Positions 15,049 through 22,981 of a DNA stretch of 51,376 nt are shown here, one piece after another (position 1 is the first letter of the stretch; every line of letters starts with the position of its first letter). The stretch comes from Victivallales bacterium (GTDB lineage Bacteria > Verrucomicrobiota > Lentisphaeria > Oligosphaerales > Oligosphaeraceae): assembly GCA_017535315.1 (NCBI GenBank), contig JAFXUD010000006.1, positions 1-51,376 of the forward strand, given 5' to 3'. The position numbers and the translations under genes are program-made. Under the pieces are notes generated by a model. The model was not told the DNA's origin. It made no database searches and worked only from the letters and a program-made list of their open reading frames with translations.

Positions 15049-15855
15049 TCAGTGGGTCAGGTTTGCCGCGGCAAAGTCCTCGCGGATGACGCAATAGACG
15101 GAATCGTCGTTACCAGTCCAGCCGATATTGTTGTCCAAAGCGAAGGAGCTGCTTCCGAACTCAGTGGGACAAACCGAGGAGACGTGGCCGTCCGCCCATG
15201 CAACGTTTGACATGCCATTATGGCGGAAGTTCTGGGTTGCGCTCCATCCACCCGTCCTGTCAGTTAGATAGTAGGGATAGACGTTGACGCCCGCTGACCA
15301 TTCCATATAGGTGTCGGCGACCATGATGCAGTCGGAGGGATGGACGATGGCAGAGGCCGTGACGCGCGAGGGCAGATAGTTTCCGTTGGAATCTGAGTTT
15401 CTGAAGCCGAAGTTGATGTTCATGCCATACCCCCCACCGCGACAGGTGCCTACGGAATTGCTTGTGACGGTATTGATGTCACCTGTCGCGGGGCCAAGCT
15501 GCTCCATTGCCTCGTTGTAGGCGTCTGGGCAGCATTTTGCCTTGACATCATCGCTCATATAGCAGGTGACAGTGCCGTATGTACGGAGGTCAACACGGCG
15601 CTGGTTGACGTTTTTGCCGCACCAGGTGCCTTTGTTGCAGCACCAGCCGCCTGTCGCGCCCGACATCCAGTCGTCGTTGTCCGCACTGTAGAGGACTGCG
15701 GCTGTGCCGATTTGCTTGAGATTGCTTACACAGGAGATTGCGCGTGCCTTGCCACGTGCCTTGCTTAACGCGGGCAACAGCATTGCCGCCAGGATGGCGA
15801 TGATGGCGATGACCACCAGCAGTTCGATGAGTGTGAAGTAGGGATGTTTTTTCAT
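15049..15855 (-). CDS. Type II secretion-like pseudopilin, H-X9-DG type (A)
   Basis: The protein has 268 aa. The leader M-K-K-H-P-Y precedes [27 protein letters not shown], an almost exact match to the other pseudopilin. The C-terminal domain has several Cys (C-C-N-K-G-T-W-C-G near 73-81) and ends with [10 protein letters not shown]. After cleavage by a prepilin peptidase (not in the window) it would sit in the inner membrane or assemble into a short pseudopilus. The ATG at 15855 gives the correct short leader. It is the first gene of the cassette. The 222-bp gap upstream holds a dispersed palindrome. Confidence 0.88.
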   Translation of the reverse strand: MKKHPYFTLIELLVVIAIIAILAAMLLPALSKARGKARAISCVSNLKQIGTAAVLYSADNDDWMSGATGGWCCNKGTWCGKNVNQRRVDLRTYGTVTCYMSDDVKAKCCPDAYNEAMEQLGPATGDINTVTSNSVGTCRGGGYGMNINFGFRNSDSNGNYLPSRVTASAIVHPSDCIMVADTYMEWSAGVNVYPYYLTDRTGGWSATQNFRHNGMSNVAWADGHVSSVCPTEFGSSSFALDNNIGWTGNDDSVYCVIREDFAAANLTH

Positions 15856-15961
15856 AGGTGTGCTCTTGTCTGTTGTGAATTGGTTGTTTTCGCGGTTTGT
15901 AACTATATCAGAAGAGGGCATATTGCCATAAGGAGCAGAGAAACTGGGGAGTATCGCCCGC

Positions 15962-16022
15962 CCGTGGGTTTCGTTCACATCAGAAGTGCTCGCTCCACCC
16001 ACGGCTATATTCTTGCCGCTAC
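15962..16022. repeat. Dispersed palindromic repeat, third copy
   Basis: CCGTGGGT (15962-15969) faces ACCCACGG (15997-16004), followed by ctatattcttgccgct. It is related to the unit at 229-300 and at the left edge, but with a different loop. It occupies the gap between the pseudopilin cassette and the Gly/Cys/His-rich protein. Confidence 0.7.
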
Positions 16023-16077
16023 ACGACTAACTCTTCTGAAAAGCTACTGCGGTTTTTCCATGTGGATATGAACAGGT

Positions 16078-16677
16078 TTATTTGGCTTCGGGGGGTGTGG
16101 GGGCTTCAGGCTTCTTTTCAGCCTGTTTGCATCCACCCATGCCGTCTTTTTTGCATCCGCCCATGCCGCCTTTTTTGCATCCGCCCATGCCGCCATGTCC
16201 GCCGCATCCGCCCATGCCGTCGTGACCGCCCATCATGGCACCGTGTCCGCCGCATCCTCCTTCCTTTGGCCCTTGTCCGCCGCATCCACCTTCCTTTGGT
16301 CCGTGTCCGCCCATCAAAGTAGGCTTGTTGTCGTCTCCAACAATGATTTTAACGTCATGGCCGCAGGGAAGGACCAGGGTGATGGTGGAGGAGTCACAAC
16401 CGCTTTTTTGGGGCATCATGCCGCCCTCCTTTGGCCCGTGTCCACCGCATCCACCCATGCCGCCTTTTTTGCATCCGCCCATGGCAGGGGCTGTGGCTTC
16501 AGTTGGTTTCAAGGCATCCTTTGTGGCTGGGGCTTTCAGAAAGTCTGGCTTGCAGCAGTCAGGCACTTCGTCGTTTTTTGCAGGTACTGCTGGTTTGGCA
16601 GGTTCCGCCGCGAATGCTCCAAAGCAGATAAAAGCACTTGCCGCCATGATGGACATCATTCCAGTACGAATGTTCAT
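16078..16677 (-). CDS. Secreted Gly/Cys/His/Lys/Met-rich protein, candidate metal binder
   Basis: The protein has 199 aa. A signal peptide (M-N-I-R-T-G-M-M-S-I... cleaved after A-F-A-A, about residue 24) precedes a Pro/Ala/Lys linker with a C-C pair. Most of the chain is short repeats of G-G-C-[KG]-[KG]-G-[MH]-G and G-G-H-G-P-K-E-G-G, with many Cys, His and Met spaced for soft-metal binding. In the middle a small non-repetitive part (S-T-I-T-L-V-L-P-C-G-H-D-V-K-I-I-V-G-D) looks like two beta strands. No family recognised. AGGAGA lies 6 bases before the ATG at 16677. Possible roles are periplasmic metal storage or a structural Gly-rich protein; neither is proven. Confidence 0.75.
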   Translation of the reverse strand: MNIRTGMMSIMAASAFICFGAFAAEPAKPAVPAKNDEVPDCCKPDFLKAPATKDALKPTEATAPAMGGCKKGGMGGCGGHGPKEGGMMPQKSGCDSSTITLVLPCGHDVKIIVGDDNKPTLMGGHGPKEGGCGGQGPKEGGCGGHGAMMGGHDGMGGCGGHGGMGGCKKGGMGGCKKDGMGGCKQAEKKPEAPTPPEAK

Positions 16678-17029
16678 TGGTGTTCTCCTTTTTTGTTAAA
16701 TTTGGAATAACTAATTATGATTTCATGCATAAAATCTTGCGTTTTTATTTAATTTAACGCTCAAAAATCAAAATTCAATTAGGCAAAGCAAATTTTTATT
16801 TTTTCAAACGATTTGTTTCCCAAGAGGGTAGGTAACGGCAACGTTTTTTGATGCGCCTTTGCGGGTGCTAAGTTCAGGGGGCATCCATCCCCCCACGCTT
16901 TCTTTTCAAAAATGTGGAGGGTACGTATGATTGCGTACTCGCGTGTGCAGCCGCATAATTAGCAATTACCAATTGACTATTGGAACTATTTACCTCTGGA
17001 GAACAGCATTCACTTCCTTTTTCCTGTTC

Positions 17030-17043
17030 AATTGCTAATTGCT
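17030..17043. repeat. AATTGCT heptamer pair
   Basis: Two AATTGCT units are followed by a partial third. A degenerate copy in the opposite orientation lies near 16959-16975, and three further units are at 28027-28047. The rest of 16678-17140 shows no gene. Confidence 0.6.
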
Positions 17044-17146
17044 AATTCAATCGGTGAGGGCCTTCATTTTGTTTGGAAATTTTTTAAAAATTAGGAATTA
17101 CTAATTGACAAATGAATTTTGGGGTGTAAATTAAAGAATGTTCCAA

Positions 17147-17256
17147 TTGCAGAGGTGAGCCTGATTTTTCCTTTCAACCACTGGGTGGTCTTTCTCCGTA
17201 AGGCGAATCTTTCTGCAGCAATCCCGCAGGTAGAACTTGCCTGCGGGATTTTTTTT
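17147..17256 (+). ncRNA. Candidate structured RNA ending in a terminator
   Basis: An outer stem TGCAGA (17148-17153) / TCTGCA (17212-17217) encloses GCCT (17159-17162) / AGGC (17201-17204) and a perfect hairpin ACCAC-TGG-GTGGT (17177-17189). An 11-bp terminator follows at once. It lies 340 bases before the propeller gene at 17596, which has its own promoter after the terminator. It could be a small RNA or a leader that ends prematurely. I tried to match it to lysine, SAM, T-box and THF classes without success. Confidence 0.4.
17220..17256 (+). terminator. Strong rho-independent terminator
   Basis: AATCCCGCAGG (17220-17230) pairs perfectly with CCTGCGGGATT (17240-17250) around a 9-base loop, followed by a run of eight T ending at 17256. 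No protein gene on this strand ends nearby (the previous one stops at 12704), which is why an RNA gene is suspected. Confidence 0.85.
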
Positions 17257-17508
17257 ACGGTTATTAAGCAAATGCTCTGTTTCCCATGTAGGGCGGTAGT
17301 GGAATGTTATTTGTTGCGCCTGGGGGCAGGTTCTTGTGGGGCATCTCTTCGCTGGCTGCGTACCCTACGGGGCATTTGCCAGCGGTTTTGCATGGTCGTG
17401 CACTGACGTGCGCTGGCCGCTTTTGAAAAACGATTCTCTTTGGAAACAGAGCGTTTTTTGTCAATGCAAGCAGATTTCGGGTGCTCCCAACAAAAAAAGC
17501 TATATTGA

Positions 17509-17537
17509 TTGGCAATACGTTGATTTTGTGGTATTGT
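17509..17537 (+). promoter_or_regulatory. Sigma70-type promoter for the first propeller gene
   Basis: TTGGCA (17509-17514), 17 bases, TATTGT (17532-17537). It would give a leader of about 50 bases before the ATG at 17596. Confidence 0.55.
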
Positions 17538-17595
17538 TTCATATGAGAGGTGAATGGAGGATGGTTGGTGATGATGAGGCAGATGGGATGACGGA

Positions 17596-19956
17596 ATGAT
17601 GAAAATAAAAACGATAGCAGTTGTATTAATTTTGGGGATCACCATGTTCAGCGCTGAGTTATGGGATGGGCTTGCATCAAGTTGCAAGATGATGTCGAGG
17701 CAGAAGAACGCATCTGTGACTATGGAGCAGGGGAGAGTGGTCTTCAAGGCGGATATGGAGCCCCAGAAAGACCGCTATATGCAGTTTGCTATTGAGACGA
17801 CGCCCTTCAGGATGGGGGACAAAAGCCTCTCCCTTAGAGTTCACAACCGAAAGCCGCGCGAGGGCAGTTGCTTTTACGTGAAGGGGGTGAACAAGGAGGG
17901 GAAGATTGTCATTTCCTTTTATACCCAGAATGCATTGTCTGCGGAGACGGAACTGGTGCTGGTGCCTGAAGAGGACAGGCAATCCATCCGCTGGTTTGCA
18001 TCGGATATAAGGGCCCCGCTTGAGGATGAGATTGTCAGCCTTCGTTTCTTCCAGCATTGCACGGAGGAGGCGGATTTGGAGATAGCCGTCTCCGACATCA
18101 AGCTGGTTCCGACACCCGAGATGCCGAAGCCCATTGAGGCGAAGGACTACGGCATGACCGTCAAGGGCGGTACGGCGCGCGGAGTTTTTGCCGTGGCGGC
18201 GGATGATGGACGCGAATATGTGCTGGTCTGGCTGATGGACAACCTCAACAAGCGCAATTTGCAGATTGACATTGAGACAGGGGAGACGACCGTGGTGACC
18301 ATTCCGAATACCCAGCACGGTGATGCGGTCTATTCCTCCATTCTTGCCAGCAATGGGAAGTGCTATACGGAGTTTGGAAATCGCTTCTACGAGTACGACG
18401 TGACGAAGAAGGCGTTCACGGCGGATTTCGGATGCACGCCCCATCAGGCGGCGATGTCGATGTGCGAGGGGCCTGATGGCGTAGTCTGGGCGGCCATCTA
18501 TCCCGATTGCGGACTGGTTTCCTACAATCCCAAGGACGGAAAGTTTACGGACTACGGCTCGATCAACCAGGAGAACTGGGCGCAGTATCCGCGTACGATG
18601 GTGGCGGGGAAAGATGGCTGGATATATGTTGGCATTGGGGAGACGCGCGGGCAAATAGTCGCCTTCAATCCCGTGACGCGTGAGGCGAAGCCGCTGCTTT
18701 CTCTGGAAGAGCGACCCGCGCCTTCCTCTTTCTATGTACGACTTTTTACGGATGGTGTCATCTACGGGCGCTATTACGACAATGCCTATCGCCTGGAGAA
18801 TGGCAAGGCCATCAAGACCACTTTGCCTGAGAATGAGACAATGACGTATCAGCGCACGGGTACCCAGGGCTATGTCCTCAGGGATTTCCCATCTGGACGT
18901 ACGCTGAAGAACCTTGATTTGATGGAGGGCGAGCTGGAAATCGGCGAAAAGGACGGGAGCGTACGCAAGGTCAAGTTTGAATTTGAGAATCTAGGCATCG
19001 GGATGATGGCTATTGACGTCACAGAAGACGGTATCGTGGGTGGCGGAGGCTTCTTCCCATTCCGCTTTGGGACGCTGAACCCCGCCACGGGGGCAAAGAC
19101 CGACGAACGTTGCGACCTCCAGTGCAACACCATCGTCGCGCATGGAAAATACTTCTACATTGGTGGCTACAGCGGCGGGCAAGTTGTTCGTCTGGACCCG
19201 ACGAAGCCCTGGACGTTGGCGAAGCCAATGTCTCTCAAGGAGCAGAATCTCGACACGAATCCGCGCTACTACGGCAAGGCGCATCCCGACGTTAACCGTC
19301 CGCACTGCATCGCGGTCTCGCCAGACGGAAGGTACTGCGTAATGGGCGGGACCCCTAGCTATGGTTTAACGGGTGGCGGCATTGCCATCGTCGATTTGGA
19401 GAGCAACGCAATGACGGTCATCGGCCATAAGCAACTGGCAGAGAACGAGGCCCCCAGTGCCGTGACCATCACCAAGGGTAATTTGGTCGTCATCGGGACG
19501 ACTACCGCCCCAGGCACGGGCGGTGAACGGCTTGCAACTACCACCAGCCTGATGATCTACGACATCGTTGCAAAAAAACTGCTGTGGAAGGAGCTCTTCT
19601 CTGCCAATGCGGAGCCAGTCAATGGGCTATACGCCTTGCCGTTCGGCAAGGTCATTGGCCTTGCTGGATCGAGCCGTCTGTTTCTGTTCGATGTGTCGAT
19701 GCGGAAAGTCGAGAAGAGCGTTTCCATTGGGGAGTATGGTGGCATTGTCGGGGCACAGGGGCCTCGGGTCTTCATGAACGATGGCGACAGAGTATATGTG
19801 CTTCAGCACCTAGGGCTTGGACTTCTGGATACGGAGAACTGCGCCGTGAAGGAGTTTTACTATCTTCCAGGTCCTATCAGCACGGGTGGCGGTATTCACA
19901 ACGGTGTATTCTACTACGCCAGCGGAACCCACTGGAAGAGCGCAGTCATCGAGTGA
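17596..19956 (+). CDS. Secreted beta-propeller protein (paralogue 1)
   Basis: The protein has 786 aa. It starts with an M-M-K-I-K-T signal peptide (hydrophobic to about residue 20, ending F-S-A). An N-terminal beta-rich domain (about 25-180) is followed by a propeller built from repeated blades of the form D-G-x-x-Y-x-G-x-G...[IV]-V-x-[FY]-[ND]-P (for example W-I-Y-V-G-I-G-E-T-R-G-Q-I-V-A-F-N-P). The whole protein aligns with the 923-aa protein at 22982. Such PVC proteins often accompany polysaccharide utilisation, but no catalytic residues can be named. The propeller may bind ligand or act as a lyase-like scaffold. The second ATG (17599) is an equally possible start. Confidence 0.72.
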   Translation: MMKIKTIAVVLILGITMFSAELWDGLASSCKMMSRQKNASVTMEQGRVVFKADMEPQKDRYMQFAIETTPFRMGDKSLSLRVHNRKPREGSCFYVKGVNKEGKIVISFYTQNALSAETELVLVPEEDRQSIRWFASDIRAPLEDEIVSLRFFQHCTEEADLEIAVSDIKLVPTPEMPKPIEAKDYGMTVKGGTARGVFAVAADDGREYVLVWLMDNLNKRNLQIDIETGETTVVTIPNTQHGDAVYSSILASNGKCYTEFGNRFYEYDVTKKAFTADFGCTPHQAAMSMCEGPDGVVWAAIYPDCGLVSYNPKDGKFTDYGSINQENWAQYPRTMVAGKDGWIYVGIGETRGQIVAFNPVTREAKPLLSLEERPAPSSFYVRLFTDGVIYGRYYDNAYRLENGKAIKTTLPENETMTYQRTGTQGYVLRDFPSGRTLKNLDLMEGELEIGEKDGSVRKVKFEFENLGIGMMAIDVTEDGIVGGGGFFPFRFGTLNPATGAKTDERCDLQCNTIVAHGKYFYIGGYSGGQVVRLDPTKPWTLAKPMSLKEQNLDTNPRYYGKAHPDVNRPHCIAVSPDGRYCVMGGTPSYGLTGGGIAIVDLESNAMTVIGHKQLAENEAPSAVTITKGNLVVIGTTTAPGTGGERLATTTSLMIYDIVAKKLLWKELFSANAEPVNGLYALPFGKVIGLAGSSRLFLFDVSMRKVEKSVSIGEYGGIVGAQGPRVFMNDGDRVYVLQHLGLGLLDTENCAVKEFYYLPGPISTGGGIHNGVFYYASGTHWKSAVIE

Positions 19957-20116
19957 AAAGAGGGTGATGATGGTTTGTAACTCCTAATGGGACTGGAGGG
20001 ACTGGAGGGACGGTGCGGAGTACCAAGCTTCCCCCGATATTTATGCACCTGCACGTCTTTTCCACTATCCGCTTTCTGCTTACGGGGGAAGAGGGCATAA
20101 TATCCTTTTTCCCTGT

Positions 20117-20145
20117 TTGACGGTTCTATGTTTCCGTACTATATT
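20117..20145 (+). promoter_or_regulatory. Sigma70-type promoter before the inverted repeat
   Basis: TTGACG (20117-20122), 17 bases, TATATT (20140-20145). Transcription from about 20152 would include the whole 18-bp inverted repeat in the leader of the ATPase gene. The remainder of 19957-20116 shows no gene. Confidence 0.7.
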
Positions 20146-20186
20146 GTTTTTAGATGGAATGACAGTATGATACGCTTAGAGTATTG

Positions 20187-20245
20187 GAGGTAATTTCAAA
20201 ACTATCATGTCAACGCGCAAATCGCGCTAGTTTTGAAATTACCTC
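20187..20245. repeat. 18-bp perfect inverted repeat with SD-like arm
   Basis: GAGGTAATTTCAAAACTA (20187-20204) and its exact complement (20228-20245) flank a 23-base loop that has its own CGCG/CGCG mini-stem. The right arm begins 26 bases before the ATPase start. The left arm carries GGAGGT, which would pair with ACCTC of the right arm in RNA. A 24-base exact match to the right half (as complement) is at 43662-43685, and 15 bases match at 33735-33749. It may be an end of a mobile element or a regulatory hairpin. Confidence 0.85.
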
Positions 20246-20253
20246 TTGAGAAA

Positions 20254-21840
20254 ATGGAAATGAAGACACTTCAACCGATTGCCATAGATACAAATTCTTT
20301 TCCCGAGCTGCGGAGGAAAGAGTGTGTTTACGTGGATAAGACGGGCTATTTTCACAGGCTGATTACCCGTCTTGACGCAAGTCGTTTTTTTCTTGCGCGT
20401 CCTCGTCGCTTTGGCAAATCGCTGATGATCAGCACGTTGCAGGCAATCTTCGAGGGCAGGCGCGAACTATTCGACGGGCTCGACATCTCGCGGACGGACT
20501 GGAAGTGGGAGAAGTACCCCGTGCTCTACTTTAACATGGGTTTTGTTGCTTCAAACGCAGTGGACAGGTTTATTCAGAAATTCCCGTGTTATATCAAGGA
20601 AGTGATTGAAGGTGTTGAGATTACATATAATGACCAACAGCCGCCTGACATGAACTTTGGGCTCGCCATCGAGAAACTAAGCAAATTCAGTGACGGCAAG
20701 GGCCTGGTCATTCTCATCGACGAGTACGACGACCCTGTAGCGCAGTTGCTTGCAAAGCCCGACGAGGCTGAGAAAGTGCGCGAATGCCTTGCGGACTTCT
20801 ATCGCCAGATGAAGGATCGTGCGGAGAAGATCCGCTTCCTGATGATCACGGGCGTGTCGAAGTTCACGAAGATGTCGGTCTTTTCCGCCCTCTCGAACCT
20901 AGTGGATCTCTCGTTTGAGGACGAATGCGCGACGATGCTCGGCTACACGGAGGAGGAGCTGGACAGGTATTTTGGCGAGCACATGCGTTCCCACGCGCAG
21001 AAAATGGGGCTTTCGGAGGAGGCTTACCGCGCGGAGCTCAAGCGTTGGTTCAACGGATACCGCTTTGGAAAGTTCAACAAGGAGACTGTTTACAACCCTG
21101 TGTCGATAGGCGTGAACCTCTCCCAGCAGAAGCCTGTTTTCAGCTCCTATTGGTCTTCGACAGGCAAGGCTTCCATGCTGATGAACTTCCTCAAGAGGCA
21201 GGAGTTCCTGGGTGTCGATATGGACAGAGTGCAGAACGTGCGCGAGCGTGACTTCGATGTGTCGGACAACCGTGCCCTGCGGACGGTGCCCATGCTTTTC
21301 CAGACGGGCTACCTGACCATCAAGGACTATGACCCATGTCGCCAGAGCTATACCTTGGGTGTGCCCGATGTCGAGGTGCGGCAGGATTTAGCCACGCTGA
21401 CAACATCCGTTATTGCAAATCAGGACAGCACCTGGGTTTCCCAGCTTTCCGACAAGCTGCTTGACGCGGACTGGGATGCTTTTTTCACAGGGCTCAAGTC
21501 CCTCTATGCGGCGATGCCCTACGGGCCGACGGAGGGGAACATCCAGGAGTATTCCTTTGAGCGGGTGTTGCTGACGTTGCTGTGGTCGCAGGCCATTGAG
21601 TGCCGTACGGAGGAGCGTCAGGCGAACGGCCAGGCGGACATTGTCGCCGAGCACCCCTGCGGCATCACCATCTTTGAGCTGAAGGTGAACGAACCCGTGG
21701 AGGCCGCGCTGGAGCAGGTGCGGCGGAAGGGCTACGATGCACCCTACCGCGCCAAGGGGGTGCCTGTCTGGCTGGTCGGCCTCAGCTTCGACCGCCAGAC
21801 GCGCCAGTTGCTCGATGCCAAGGCCGAGAAGGTGGTTTGA
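20254..21840 (+). CDS. AAA-ATPase-like / PD-(D/E)XK nuclease-superfamily protein
   Basis: The protein has about 528 aa. The N-terminus shows the family signature: E-L-R-x-x-x-x-V-Y-V-D-K-T, then P-R-R-F-G-K-S-L (Walker A-like P-loop, about residues 48-55) and L-V-I-L-I-D-E-Y-D-D-P (Walker B-like). The C-terminus has a degenerate nuclease core: E-Y-S-F-E, then G-Q-A-D-I-V and I-T-I-F-E-L-K-V. This AAA-ATPase-like plus DUF1703 family is present in many copies in gut Bacteroidota and PVC bacteria; function is unknown (defence or mobile roles proposed). The start is uncertain: ATG at 20254 or 20260; neither has a good Shine-Dalgarno, and a TTG at 20233 lies inside the inverted repeat arm. It sits between two propeller paralogues, which suggests insertion. 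Confidence 0.85.
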   Translation: MEMKTLQPIAIDTNSFPELRRKECVYVDKTGYFHRLITRLDASRFFLARPRRFGKSLMISTLQAIFEGRRELFDGLDISRTDWKWEKYPVLYFNMGFVASNAVDRFIQKFPCYIKEVIEGVEITYNDQQPPDMNFGLAIEKLSKFSDGKGLVILIDEYDDPVAQLLAKPDEAEKVRECLADFYRQMKDRAEKIRFLMITGVSKFTKMSVFSALSNLVDLSFEDECATMLGYTEEELDRYFGEHMRSHAQKMGLSEEAYRAELKRWFNGYRFGKFNKETVYNPVSIGVNLSQQKPVFSSYWSSTGKASMLMNFLKRQEFLGVDMDRVQNVRERDFDVSDNRALRTVPMLFQTGYLTIKDYDPCRQSYTLGVPDVEVRQDLATLTTSVIANQDSTWVSQLSDKLLDADWDAFFTGLKSLYAAMPYGPTEGNIQEYSFERVLLTLLWSQAIECRTEERQANGQADIVAEHPCGITIFELKVNEPVEAALEQVRRKGYDAPYRAKGVPVWLVGLSFDRQTRQLLDAKAEKVV

Positions 21841-21907
21841 ACTGAAGAGGAGTTCAACTGGATTCTAATTTAGCTTATTTCATATATTAATTCAACAGGA
21901 GATTTCA

Positions 21908-22969
21908 ATGGAAGAAATGAGATTTGAATCGAAGTACAGGGACAAGTTTGTGACGCGCACCATCAACCATGCGCAGCCGCGTCCGTCCTGGTGGCGTGTG
22001 CGTATTGAGGAGTTGGTTGAAGAGATGAAGAAGGTCAAGAAGGGCAAGTTGGAGATCATCACTCGCACGCCAGGCGACTTCCCCGTCTTTGCCGTCAGCT
22101 ATGGTAAAACCTCGCCGCATCGCAAGGTCAACTGGCCGAGCGCAACGGGTTCGCCGAATCCGAGTGTATATGCGAACAATGACCCACAGGTAATTATGGC
22201 GGTGGCGGGCATTCACTCCGAGGAGTGCGAGGGGATTGTGACGCTGCTGAACCTGATTTCCCTATTGGAGACGGGCAAGGACCTGCGGGGTAAGGAAAAC
22301 CCGCATCTGGTGGAACTCTGCTCGCATTACCGTCTTGTCATACTGCCGTGCGTCAACATGGACGGACGCGCCGTCGCTCCCGACTGCCTGTGCGGCTGCA
22401 CGCACGACGACTATCTTCCGCTGCATTCTGTCCTCAAAAATGGCGAGCAGCTCAAGTGGCCCGCGCTGAAGGAGTATTTCCCGATGCCGATGGATGAGCT
22501 TTCGCAGTTGGGCACCTACTACAACTCCGAAGGGTACAACATCATGCTGGACTGCGCGCCTGGCAACATCAAGACGCCTGAGGCGAAGGCCATTCTGCAA
22601 CTGGCGGACCGCGAGCGTGTCGATTGCTTTCTCAACTTCCACTCCTGCGGCGGTGGCTCGCATGTCATACCGCCCAGCCATCTGAACTATCCGCGAAATA
22701 TGAAGACCGTCTTTGACATCCGCAACGCCTGGCTGGAGAAGCAGGGGCGCGAAACGGACAAGGAGATGAAGGTGCGTGACGGGCAGAGCGACATCAATGT
22801 CGCTGTCACCCTCGCGACAGGTGCGGTTGCGTTGACATTCGAGATGGACGCGCTCACGCTTGAGCCGTTTGACAACAAGCTCAAGTACGGCTACGACCTG
22901 TTGGAGGCCGCGATGGAACACGGTCTGAAGGAGCCACTTTGCCCCAGAAACGAGCTTCTTGGAAAATAA
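21908..22969 (+). CDS. M14-like zinc carboxypeptidase
   Basis: The protein has 353 aa. Predicted zinc ligands are H103 and E106 in G-I-H-S-E-E and H245 in F-L-N-F-H-S-C-G-G-G; the likely catalytic Glu is E312 in A-L-T-F-E-M-D. N-M-D-G (near 150-153) matches the usual N-x-D-G substrate-binding motif of M14 enzymes. There is no signal peptide, so cytosolic action on a peptide or amide substrate is likely. AGGAG lies 8 bases before the ATG at 21908. It is 12 bp upstream of the second propeller gene and clearly cotranscribed with it and the two amidohydrolase-like genes. The substrate may be a peptidoglycan- or glycan-linked amide, which is inference. Confidence 0.85.
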   Translation: MEEMRFESKYRDKFVTRTINHAQPRPSWWRVRIEELVEEMKKVKKGKLEIITRTPGDFPVFAVSYGKTSPHRKVNWPSATGSPNPSVYANNDPQVIMAVAGIHSEECEGIVTLLNLISLLETGKDLRGKENPHLVELCSHYRLVILPCVNMDGRAVAPDCLCGCTHDDYLPLHSVLKNGEQLKWPALKEYFPMPMDELSQLGTYYNSEGYNIMLDCAPGNIKTPEAKAILQLADRERVDCFLNFHSCGGGSHVIPPSHLNYPRNMKTVFDIRNAWLEKQGRETDKEMKVRDGQSDINVAVTLATGAVALTFEMDALTLEPFDNKLKYGYDLLEAAMEHGLKEPLCPRNELLGK

Positions 22970-22981
22970 AAAGGAGGCATT

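Noticed and set aside
17147-17256. Lysine, SAM, THF or T-box riboswitch
   Set aside because: AGAGGTGAGCC and GGGTGGTC resemble pieces of these classes, but the conserved cores are absent.
20207-20230. Leader peptide MSTRKSR in the inverted-repeat loop
   Set aside because: The Shine-Dalgarno is about 16 bases away from the ATG and the frame is only seven codons.
20233-20253. TTG start inside the right arm for the ATPase gene
   Set aside because: Adds residues without family similarity and lies in the repeat; ATG at 20254 or 20260 is preferred.
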